NCBI GenBank assembly: GCA_002373325.1
Contig: DFKI01000013.1
Location: 1 to 5,078, forward strand
Direction: 5' to 3'
Source: Treponema sp. UBA3649
GTDB taxonomy: Bacteria > Spirochaetota > Spirochaetia > Treponematales > Treponemataceae
DNA: 5,078 bases
Below the pieces are notes generated by a model. It was given only the letters and a program-made list of their open reading frames with translations, was not told where the DNA came from and ran no database searches. Shown in pieces: positions 1 through 5,078 of this stretch; the first letter of the stretch is position 1, and the number at the start of each line of letters is the position of its first letter. The translations under genes were made by a program, and so were the position numbers.

Positions 1-96
1 GTTGCCCTGAGCCACAACACAAAGCGTGGAGCGGCCCTCGGTGGAATTTTGAACGCTGAGCTTTTGAAGGCCAAGGGATTTTTTGACGGGCTTTGA
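1..96 (+). CDS. asd: Aspartate-semialdehyde dehydrogenase, C-terminal end (partial)
   Basis: Frame 1 is open from the first base to TGA at 94-96 and gives 31 residues: VALSHNTKRGAALGGILNAE, then LLKAKGFFDGL. The SHNTxRGAA...ILNAELL pattern is, from memory, the conserved C-terminal segment of archaeal/fungal-type aspartate-semialdehyde dehydrogenase. This enzyme reduces aspartyl phosphate to aspartate semialdehyde with NADPH, the branch point to lysine/diaminopimelate, threonine and methionine. The catalytic Cys and the nucleotide-binding fold lie outside the window, so activity cannot be judged. The protein ends naturally, and a strong terminator follows about 25 nt after the stop, so this is the last gene of its transcript. 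It converges on pgk. The identification rests on a short tail only. Confidence 0.72.
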   Translation, partial: VALSHNTKRGAALGGILNAELLKAKGFFDGL

Positions 97-117
97 TTTG
101 TTCCCGCGGATAAAATG

Positions 118-190
118 AAAAGCGCTGGTTGGTGCATGGTACACACTGTGTTGAACATATAGTGTGTTGCGTCAATCAGCGTTTTTTTTT
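118..190 (+). terminator. Intrinsic terminator after asd, probably two-way (also ends pgk)
   Basis: Two nested stems are followed by a T tract. The outer stem is CGCTGGTTG (123-131) with CAATCAGCG (173-181), nine pairs including one G-T. The inner stem is ACACACT (141-147) with AGTGTGT (161-167), seven perfect pairs. Nine Ts follow at 182-190. On the minus strand the same structure is followed by CTTTTCATTTT, because As at 118-121 precede the stem, so it could also stop transcription coming from pgk. This fits the convergent arrangement. The loop carries TGT/ACA, which could add a short third stem. Confidence 0.82.
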
Positions 191-233
191 GTCCTGATAT
201 CTAGTCTGAAATCAGTTCTTCCGTAAAGAATGG

Positions 234-288
234 CATCCCGAGTTGTGGCTGAAAATCTTTTTCGGAAAATCAGCTTTTGCCCGGGATG
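234..288. other. Long imperfect hairpin between pgk and the terminator
   Basis: CATCCCG (234-240) pairs perfectly with CGGGATG (282-288). Inside it, GCTGA (248-252) pairs with TCAGC (270-274). The two internal-loop arms are equal, seven bases each (241-247 and 275-281), and hold one Watson-Crick pair and several possible G-T pairs. TTTT and AAAA around CGG (259-269) can close the tip. No clear T tract follows on either strand, only TTTT at 275-278 after the inner stem on +. It is therefore not a classic terminator. It would lie in the 3' untranslated region of the pgk mRNA. Function is unknown: an RNA-stability element, a weak terminator or a decayed repeat are possible. Confidence 0.4.
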
Positions 289-342
289 AAATTTGGCAAC
301 CTCGAAAAGTTGAATTTTTTGGAGGTTTCCATTTCAGAAAAA

Positions 343-1614
343 TTATTTCTGTGCGAGGATTGCGATTCCCGGCAAGGTCTTTCCCTCAAGATACTCAAGT
401 GATGCTCCACCACCTGTTGAAACGTGGCTCATCTTGTCAGCGAGATTGAACTTGTTGACGGCTGCGACTGAATCACCACCACCAACTACGGTCATGGCTC
501 CGTTTGACGTTGCCTCTGCCACAAGTTTTGCTACGGTCTCAGTTCCCTTTGCGAAAGCGTCGAACTCAAAGACTCCTACAGGTCCGTTCCAGACGATGGA
601 CTTTGCCGTTGAGATTACCTTCTTGTACTCCTCAACTGTCTTCGGTCCCACGTCCATGGCCATGAGTGTGTCCGGGATGTCGATTCCGTCAACCGCCTCT
701 GGTTTTGCGTCGGGGCTGAACTCTGTGGCTCCAACATGATCGACAGGAAGAAGAATCTTAACTCCCTTTGCCTCCGCGTCCGCAAGAAGCTTTTTTGCCG
801 TGTCGATGAAATCATCCTCAACAAGAGACTTTCCTACGCTGTGTCCCTGAGCCTTGAGGAATGTGTATGCCATACCACCGCCGATAACGAGGGCAGATGC
901 GTTCTTGAGGAGGCTCTCCAAAACAGTAATCTTTGAGGAAACCTTTGCTCCACCGATGATTGCGACCTGTGGCTTCGGGGGATTGTTCACCATCTTTCCA
1001 AGGAAGTTGTCCTCCTTTTCCATGAGGAATCCTCCGACGGGCTTTTCATTCATGAATTTTGCGATTGTGGCGGTAGATGCCTGGTCGCGGTGTGCCGTTC
1101 CGAATGCGTCGTTGACAAAGATATCTCCGTAAGTTGCGAGCTCCTTTGCCATTCCCTCACGCTCAGCTGCGTCCTTTGATGTTTCCTCTGCATGGAAGCG
1201 GACGTTCTCAAGCATGGCGACTCCACCTTCCGGAAGTGCGTCAATGGCTGCCTTCTGTCCAAGTGCGTCGGGGAGGAATGTGACATCCTTTCCGAGTTTC
1301 TTTGCGAAATACTCGACTACGGGCTTCATGCGGTTCTTTCCGTTGATGAACTTTTCCTTGTCTGCGTCGGTAAAGGGCTTTCCGGCTTTCTCCGCCTTCT
1401 CTGCAGCCTTCTTCACGTCCTTTTTCGGGTCTCCGAGGTGGCTCATAAGAACGAGGCTTCTCGGGCTCTGATCAAGGATGTACTTGATTGTGGGAAGCGC
1501 CGCCATGATGCGGGTGTCGTCCTGTACAACACCGTCCTTCATCGGCACATTGAAATCAACGCGCATGATGATTCTCTTTCCCTTAAGGTCAACGTCTTTG
1601 ACTGTCTTAATCAT
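343..1614 (-). CDS. pgk: Phosphoglycerate kinase
   Basis: A cytoplasmic glycolytic enzyme of 423 residues that transfers phosphate between 1,3-bisphosphoglycerate and ADP, giving ATP and 3-phosphoglycerate. Family motifs appear in order: RVDFNVP (18-24), SHLG (58-61), MLENVRF (134-140), NDAFGTAHR (168-176), GGAKVSSKI (221-229), GGGMAYTFL (246-253 region), DVGPKT (321-326), WNGPVGVFE (342-350), GGGDSVAAV (378-386) and SHVSTGGGASLEYLEG (396-411). Both substrate lobes are therefore present and apparently intact. It is somewhat longer than the usual 390-400 residues because of a Lys/Glu/Ala-rich insert at about 64-95, after SHLG. The common SHLGRP reads SHLGDP here. ATG at 1614 is well supported: GGAGG (1623-1627) lies 8 nt upstream. 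It has its own promoter and ends at TAA, converging on asd. There is no sign of damage. Confidence 0.98.
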   Translation of the reverse strand: MIKTVKDVDLKGKRIIMRVDFNVPMKDGVVQDDTRIMAALPTIKYILDQSPRSLVLMSHLGDPKKDVKKAAEKAEKAGKPFTDADKEKFINGKNRMKPVVEYFAKKLGKDVTFLPDALGQKAAIDALPEGGVAMLENVRFHAEETSKDAAEREGMAKELATYGDIFVNDAFGTAHRDQASTATIAKFMNEKPVGGFLMEKEDNFLGKMVNNPPKPQVAIIGGAKVSSKITVLESLLKNASALVIGGGMAYTFLKAQGHSVGKSLVEDDFIDTAKKLLADAEAKGVKILLPVDHVGATEFSPDAKPEAVDGIDIPDTLMAMDVGPKTVEEYKKVISTAKSIVWNGPVGVFEFDAFAKGTETVAKLVAEATSNGAMTVVGGGDSVAAVNKFNLADKMSHVSTGGGASLEYLEGKTLPGIAILAQK

Positions 1615-1622
1615 GAAATTTT

Positions 1623-1627
1623 CCTCC
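1623..1627 (-). promoter_or_regulatory. Strong ribosome binding site of pgk
   Basis: On the minus strand GGAGG is followed by AAAATTTC and then the pgk ATG at 1614, an 8-nt spacing. This fixes the start codon. Confidence 0.85.
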
Positions 1628-1672
1628 GTTTAATTTCATATATATAATGGAAGATTTCTCCCTAATATCCTA

Positions 1673-1701
1673 AATATAATGCTTTTTTTTCAGAAAATCA
1701 A
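1673..1701 (-). promoter_or_regulatory. Sigma70-like promoter of pgk
   Basis: On the minus strand, TTGATT (1696-1701, 4 of 6 to TTGACA) is separated by 17 nt, including an A8 tract, from TATATT (1673-1678, 5 of 6 to TATAAT). A start near A1666 would give a leader of about 51 nt. The site lies in the 104-nt gap after the upstream barrel gene's stop, so pgk can be transcribed independently. The region is AT-rich, and the later TATATATA run (about 1638-1647) gives other possible -10 sites. Confidence 0.6.
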
Positions 1702-1718
1702 TGAGAATTATCAATTTC

Positions 1719-3368
1719 CTAGAATTGAAGTCCAAGTCCGAAGTAGATTTCGTATTTTTTCACGTTCTCGTCTCTCCAGCTTGTGTCAATCCAGTCGCTC
1801 AGTGCTATCCTTCCCATGTCGAACCCCACGCTCGCACGAATCACATAGCTCCGCCACTTGCTCGGGTAGACCAGAACCTCAAGTCCCGCGTCGTAAAAAC
1901 CGTCCTTAAGGGAAAATCGCCGGTCAGTGATGTGATTGTGGGTCAGGGCCACGTCGATGAATGGGGAGAGCTGCAATTCGAAATCAACGTTTCTGAATAC
2001 TTTGTGTGGGAACCAGAGAATCTTCCGCCAGATCGGGCTCATGTCATCGTATGCGCCGAAGAGTTTGTATCCCCAGCCGCACCAGTCCGTTGTGATTATG
2101 TGGATTGGAAAATCAAGGCTCATCTGAATGGCCATGTCGCTTTGAAGGGCATAGTAGGCTCCGTTTTTTGTCCTCTGGTTGTCGAGTATTCCGCGCATGA
2201 CCCAGCCGAGGTTGTTCTGGCTTGTGTTGAGAACCGAGAATGTGTAGAAACTTGCGTTGATTCCCATGTATTTGAATGCCTTGTAGAATTTCGCGTCCAT
2301 CGAAAGGAAGGGAACGAATGTCTTCGTGTTGAAATTGTAGCTCAGGTAATGCGTGAGGGATGCCGTGTAGCCATTCCTGAAATTTTCCATCCAGTTCACG
2401 GAGTAAATCGCGAGATTCTGGTTCACGCTGATGGAAGGCCCGATAAGATCTCCGTGGGTCACTCCGTCATGGTCCCAGTTGTATACGAGCGAGACTGAGG
2501 GTGTGTATCGAACGGGAATCACGTCGTTGATGTAGCCAAGTGTGAGTGGAATGGACATGCCCGCATTCTCCACGAAATAAAGCTCGTCACCCGCCGCTAT
2601 GTAATCGTTCTCACGGACAATCGACTGGGTGAAGTTGACGTTCAGCCTGTTGTTTCCAAAGGGGATTCCCACGTTCACTCCGGTGTCATACCTGAACTCG
2701 GGATGGCTCTCACCTATGGTCCAGTCGAATCGGAAGCTGTTCGTCCATGTGTTTTCCGTAACTCCCAGATTGAAGGGATATGCGTAGGAAAAGTTTGTTC
2801 CCAGCTTAATTTTTGAAAAATCGTTCGGATAGGTCGAGTTTCCGAAAGCAACGTTCAAATCAAGGTCGAGCGTGTTCATGAATCCAAGGAAGTTTGAGTC
2901 CTTCAGCTTGAGCTTGAGCTCCGCACCCGAGTTTGAGCTGTAGCTTGGACGCGGCAATGCCATGATATGCTTGCTGTCAGTGACCGTCACGAAAAGATTC
3001 ACCGGAGTTATCCCGGCCTCATCGCATTCCCCGTATTCCCTTTCAATCCTTATCTCGTCCAAAAGCCTTGTGTTCGCAAGCTGGTTGTAGATTGATCGGA
3101 TGCAGTTCTCCAGGTCGTTCTCGCTCTCAAGGACAAGATCCTTTTTAATCTCAACGTGCCTCTTCAGAGCCCATGTTTTCGTGATTCCCTTTTCCGTGTC
3201 GTATTTGATTTCATTTATGCGGAATCTTTTTTTTGCCGTGTTTTCGCTCTGTGTGTCCTGAGTTTCCGTCGTTACCACTGTTTCTGACGGGGCTTCCGTT
3301 TCTTGCGGATATGCGAAATATGCCGTGCCTGAAAGAACCAGGACCAGCGCAGCAATCAGTCTCTTCAT
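1719..3368 (-). CDS. Omp85-like outer-membrane beta-barrel protein with one POTRA-like domain
   Basis: A 549-residue envelope protein. Residues 1-19 form a signal peptide (MKR, then hydrophobic LIAALVLVLSGTAYFA), with cleavage near A16 or A19. A Thr/Glu/Ser-rich linker follows to about residue 46. Residues about 48-130 look like one POTRA domain: INEIKYD, a helix ending in NTRLLDEIRIE, then VNLFVTVTD. Next come PRPSYSSNSGAELKLKLKDSN and a long run of alternating amphipathic strands. The MRG at 391-393 followed by GAYYALQSDMAIQMSLDFPI resembles the RG motif and following strand of Omp85 barrels. Near the end, SPFIDVAL and the final YEIYFGLGLQF with terminal Phe fit a BAM recognition signal. 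BamA and TamA carry several POTRAs, so a single one is unusual. The role is unknown; protein or glycan export or assembly are possibilities. ATG at 3368 is preferred over GTG at 3386 because AGGAG lies 7 nt upstream and the signal peptide begins there. It is probably cotranscribed with the sugar transferase 31 nt upstream. Confidence 0.8.
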   Translation of the reverse strand: MKRLIAALVLVLSGTAYFAYPQETEAPSETVVTTETQDTQSENTAKKRFRINEIKYDTEKGITKTWALKRHVEIKKDLVLESENDLENCIRSIYNQLANTRLLDEIRIEREYGECDEAGITPVNLFVTVTDSKHIMALPRPSYSSNSGAELKLKLKDSNFLGFMNTLDLDLNVAFGNSTYPNDFSKIKLGTNFSYAYPFNLGVTENTWTNSFRFDWTIGESHPEFRYDTGVNVGIPFGNNRLNVNFTQSIVRENDYIAAGDELYFVENAGMSIPLTLGYINDVIPVRYTPSVSLVYNWDHDGVTHGDLIGPSISVNQNLAIYSVNWMENFRNGYTASLTHYLSYNFNTKTFVPFLSMDAKFYKAFKYMGINASFYTFSVLNTSQNNLGWVMRGILDNQRTKNGAYYALQSDMAIQMSLDFPIHIITTDWCGWGYKLFGAYDDMSPIWRKILWFPHKVFRNVDFELQLSPFIDVALTHNHITDRRFSLKDGFYDAGLEVLVYPSKWRSYVIRASVGFDMGRIALSDWIDTSWRDENVKKYEIYFGLGLQF

Positions 3369-3375
3369 TAAATGT

Positions 3376-3380
3376 CTCCT
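3376..3380 (-). promoter_or_regulatory. Ribosome binding site deciding the barrel gene's start
   Basis: AGGAG on the minus strand is followed by ACATTTA and ATG at 3368, a 7-nt spacing. The longer open frame begins at GTG 3386, upstream of this site. The GTG would add MHRRHL before the natural signal peptide, so it is rejected. Confidence 0.85.
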
Positions 3381-3399
3381 GTGCACAACCGTGTTGCAA

Positions 3400-4821
3400 T
3401 CAGTATGCTCCCTTTCCGACGAGCACTACCCATACGGTCTTTATTATTATCCAGATGTCAAGCCAAATTGACCAGTTCTGTATATAATATGTATCGAGGG
3501 TTATTCTTTCCTCGTATCCAGTGTCGCTTCTTCCTGAAATCTGCCACATGCCGCTCAATCCGGGCTGGACGCTCAGAACATAGTCCGCATAGTTTCCGTA
3601 TTTTTTTAGCTCCGGTTCTGTGACGGGACGTGGACCTACGAAGGACATCTGACCCAAAAAAATGTTCCACAGCTGGGGAAGCTCGTCAAGGCTGGTCTTC
3701 CTGAGAAATTTGCCGAATCTTGTCACACGCGGGTCATCGGTGAATTTTCTGTCCTTTTCCCATTCGGCAGCCCTTACCGGATCGTTTGCCAGAATCTCCT
3801 TGAGCTTTTCGTCGGCATCAATGCACATGGATCGGAATTTCCAGCACTTGATTGTCTTTCTGTCCTTTCCGATTCGCTTGTGACCATAAAAAACAGGCCC
3901 CGGGGAATCTATTTTAAGGATGATTGCGATGAAGATTGACAAAAGAAGGACAAGAGGTGAGACTGCCAGGCAAAGGGAAATGTCTATGAGTCTTTTTAGC
4001 AGTACGGATCCTCCTTTCCGCAGGTAGTTGGTCGATGAGAATCCGAGAATGCCTCCGAAATCCCTCATGTGAAGCGACATGTTGGCCGTAATCTGTCTCC
4101 TTGGGACGCGGATGAGATAGCGGTAATAGGTGTGGAGCTTTTCCAAATCTGTGCCGTAGTCGCAGAGTATGCCCACTTTGATTTTAAGCGCGCGGATTTT
4201 TTCGAAAATTTCATCGGAGCTTTCGAATACCGGAAGTCCTCTGTATTCTTTGCCGTCCCATGGTCTGTCAGTGATGATTACAGCCGGTTTGTAGCCGAAT
4301 CTGGGCTTGTTGAGCAGCCTGTCCACAATCACCTTGCAAGTGTCCCCCGCAGAATAGATTACGGCAGGAACTCCCCACCAGCGGAATTTTCCGAAGATGT
4401 GCCTGAACATCTCACGTCCGACGGGAAGAAATAATGTTGCGAAAGGCCATGCGACGATAAGGGCTATTGCGATGGGATAGCGGACCGAGTTTTCCATGTT
4501 GATTGAGATGGCGATTCCCATGTATGAAAAGAACGAGCAGAGTGAAAATCGCTTGACTTCCTCCTGTGGGGCGAGAAGAATTCCCGGGTAGAGACCTGCC
4601 GCGTAAAAGACCGTAAGAATGGGAGGCACGTAGATTACGTATGTGACGAAAGAGCGGAAGTTGATTGCCGACGGGTTTATAAGGTTGACGATGAAAAATC
4701 CGGCACCGATGCTGAGCATGAGCATGACCGCATCAATAATCATCAGGGCAAGTCCTGAAACAAAGGATGATGTGCGCGAGAAGCGGGATTTAAAATACTT
4801 TGGAAATTCGTCAACAATCAT
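3400..4821 (-). CDS. wbaP: WbaP-type undecaprenyl-phosphate sugar-1-phosphate transferase
   Basis: A 473-residue inner-membrane enzyme that would move a sugar-1-phosphate from a nucleotide sugar to undecaprenyl phosphate, the first step of a lipid-linked surface glycan. Residues count from ATG 4821. Four hydrophobic segments lie at about 20-48, 56-77, 92-108 and 114-133. A Rossmann-like soluble part follows (about 149-255, with VIYSAGD and GLPVFESSDEI). The C-terminal bacterial sugar transferase domain begins with KRLIDISLCL and a membrane helix (about 276-304). It then carries DSPGPVFYGHKRIGK, WKFRSMCIDADE (327-338, the conserved acidic pair region), SLDELPQLWNIFLGQMSFVG (377-396) followed by PRP, and QPGLSGMWQISGRSD (419-433). 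It ends in GKGAY, as WbaP proteins often do. This layout is the long WbaP form, not the short PglC form. Galactose-1-phosphate is the family's best-known donor, but the sugar cannot be read here. No Shine-Dalgarno site is visible at ATG 4821 or TTG 4839; a promoter ends 6 nt before the ATG. First gene of a likely two-gene unit with the barrel gene. Confidence 0.9.
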   Translation of the reverse strand: MIVDEFPKYFKSRFSRTSSFVSGLALMIIDAVMLMLSIGAGFFIVNLINPSAINFRSFVTYVIYVPPILTVFYAAGLYPGILLAPQEEVKRFSLCSFFSYMGIAISINMENSVRYPIAIALIVAWPFATLFLPVGREMFRHIFGKFRWWGVPAVIYSAGDTCKVIVDRLLNKPRFGYKPAVIITDRPWDGKEYRGLPVFESSDEIFEKIRALKIKVGILCDYGTDLEKLHTYYRYLIRVPRRQITANMSLHMRDFGGILGFSSTNYLRKGGSVLLKRLIDISLCLAVSPLVLLLSIFIAIILKIDSPGPVFYGHKRIGKDRKTIKCWKFRSMCIDADEKLKEILANDPVRAAEWEKDRKFTDDPRVTRFGKFLRKTSLDELPQLWNIFLGQMSFVGPRPVTEPELKKYGNYADYVLSVQPGLSGMWQISGRSDTGYEERITLDTYYIQNWSIWLDIWIIIKTVWVVLVGKGAY

Positions 4822-4827
4822 GCAGAT

Positions 4828-4856
4828 ATTATAGAACAAAATGGAGATTTTGTCTA
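4828..4856 (-). promoter_or_regulatory. Promoter of the sugar transferase gene, predicting a leaderless mRNA
   Basis: On the minus strand, TAGACA (4851-4856, 5 of 6 to TTGACA) is followed by exactly 17 nt and a perfect TATAAT (4828-4833). Six bases (ATCTGC) then separate the -10 box from ATG at 4821. With usual sigma70 spacing the first transcribed base is the A of that ATG. The TTG at 4839 would lie inside the promoter and could not be translated from this transcript. Confidence 0.7.
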
Positions 4857-4938
4857 CATATTGGAGGAAAATCGAATGGGGTAAAAGATGGCCGCTCAGG
4901 AGCCTCGGGGTGGAATCTGCTGGACGAGGAAAAATACC

Positions 4939-4967
4939 TTGACAAGTGGATAGGGCTTATTTAGAAT
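4939..4967 (+). promoter_or_regulatory. Strong sigma70-like promoter facing right
   Basis: Perfect TTGACA (4939-4944), a 17-nt spacer, then TAGAAT (4962-4967, 5 of 6 to TATAAT). The expected transcription start is near 4974. It points away from the sugar transferase gene towards the 20-codon ORF and whatever lies past the window edge. It may be real or a chance match in an AT-rich stretch, but it is the best promoter match I saw in the window. Confidence 0.5.
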
Positions 4968-4986
4968 ATTTTCAGGGACTTTATAT

Positions 4987-5049
4987 ATGGCAAAAGCAAA
5001 AGAACTGCTTGGTGTTTTCAAAGATTTGGGGTACGAAATTAAACTGTAG
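4987..5049 (+). CDS. Possible 20-residue small protein, or fragment of a broken gene
   Basis: ATG to TAG encodes MAKAKELLGVF then KDLGYEIKL, which could form a short amphipathic helix. An AGGGA (4974-4978) lies 8 nt upstream of the ATG, and the promoter at 4939-4967 would give a leader of about 13 nt. The frame is open upstream of the ATG to 4954, and sense-looking sequence continues after the stop in another frame. A broken longer gene is therefore an equal or better explanation. The family is not recognised. Confidence 0.25.
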   Translation: MAKAKELLGVFKDLGYEIKL

Positions 5050-5078
5050 AAGATGTTGTCACACGGATTCGATTTTGC

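Larger units (their letters stand above)
4863..5078 (+). pseudogene. Possible decayed gene fragment(s), unidentified
   Basis: This stretch has no intact gene but contains coding-like pieces on the plus strand. GGAGG (4863-4867) lies 8 nt before ATG (4876-4878), but that frame stops after two codons (ATG GGG TAA). The frame beginning GGG GTA (4878) reads on as GVKDGRSGASGWNLLDEEKY, then LDKWIGLI and TAG at 4962-4964. The next frame, open from 4954, reads FRIFSGTLYMAKAKELLGVF, then KDLGYEIKL and TAG at 5047-5049. Reading then fits again in the earlier frame as VEDVVTRIRFC to the window end. Two or three small indels could join these into one protein. I do not recognise the family. The codons resemble the neighbours' usage, but short open stretches also arise by chance, so this is tentative. 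Confidence 0.28.

Noticed and set aside
243..449. 68-codon plus-strand open frame across the pgk 3' end
   Set aside because: It overlaps the pgk coding sequence antisense and the hairpin at 234-288, with no ribosome binding site or recognisable protein.
1607..1639. Ten-codon upstream ORF whose stop overlaps the pgk start
   Set aside because: It has no ribosome binding site of its own and arises in an AT-rich leader. Its body is simply the pgk Shine-Dalgarno region, so chance is the simplest explanation.
1192..1647. Plus-strand open frame of 151 codons antisense to pgk
   Set aside because: The pgk frame is conserved throughout, so this is a shadow frame.
1711..1730. TCAATT/AATTGA inverted repeat at the barrel gene's stop as a terminator
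   Set aside because: The stem is only 6 bp, AT-rich and lacks a following T tract in the gene's direction.
1701..2498. Long plus-strand open frame of 265 codons
   Set aside because: It is antisense to the barrel gene, overlaps the pgk promoter at its start, has no recognisable motif, and the opposite strand clearly codes for a secreted barrel.
3369..3386. N-terminal extension of the barrel protein from GTG 3386
   Set aside because: It would begin upstream of the AGGAG site and place MHRRHL ahead of a complete signal peptide starting at ATG 3368.
4822..4839. N-terminal extension of the sugar transferase from TTG 4839
   Set aside because: There is no ribosome binding site, and the TTG lies inside the predicted promoter spacer, upstream of the expected transcription start.
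4896..5078. Minus-strand stretch open for 60 codons from the window edge to TGA 4896-4898, as a possible tail of an upstream gene
   Set aside because: It is rich in Pro, Ser and Phe with no motif and lies antisense to the plus-strand coding-like pieces. A real gene tail cannot be excluded without the flanking sequence, but nothing supports it.

Overview
The window looks like ordinary chromosome from a diderm bacterium. The best guess is a Treponema-like spirochaete, but this is an inference. It rests on a spirochaete-style phosphoglycerate kinase with a Lys/Glu-rich insert, an archaeal/fungal-type aspartate-semialdehyde dehydrogenase tail, and an unusual Omp85-like outer-membrane barrel. No rRNA, tRNA, CRISPR array or intact mobile element was seen.

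Layout. Positions 1-96 (+) hold the last 31 codons of an aspartate-semialdehyde dehydrogenase gene. A convergent intergenic stretch (97-342) follows. It holds a strong intrinsic terminator (about 118-190, probably two-way) and a second long imperfect hairpin (234-288). The next three complete genes are all on the minus strand. In transcription order they are a WbaP-type polyprenyl-phosphate sugar-1-phosphate transferase (3400-4821), a secreted Omp85-like barrel with one visible POTRA-like domain (1719-3368), and phosphoglycerate kinase pgk (343-1614). The first two are 31 nt apart with no terminator between them and very likely form one transcript. pgk has its own sigma70-like promoter and strong Shine-Dalgarno site in a 104-nt gap, so it is probably a separate unit that ends at the shared terminator.

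Starts. The longest open frames of the transferase and the barrel begin at TTG (4839) and GTG (3386). The sequence argues for later ATGs. The barrel's ATG at 3368 has AGGAG 7 nt upstream. The transferase's ATG at 4821 sits exactly where a TAGACA-17-TATAAT promoter should start transcription, which predicts a leaderless mRNA.

How the genes work together. The transferase would start a lipid-linked surface glycan at the inner membrane, and the barrel would sit in the outer membrane, so this pair forms a small cell-envelope unit. pgk is glycolytic housekeeping, and asd belongs to the aspartate family of amino-acid synthesis.

The right end (4857-5078) has no intact gene. It holds a good TTGACA-17-TAGAAT promoter facing right, a 20-codon ORF, and coding-like peptide stretches that switch frame, which may be a decayed gene. 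I found no convincing new multi-gene system. The points most worth checking are the leaderless start, the single-POTRA barrel paired with the sugar transferase, and the right-hand relic.
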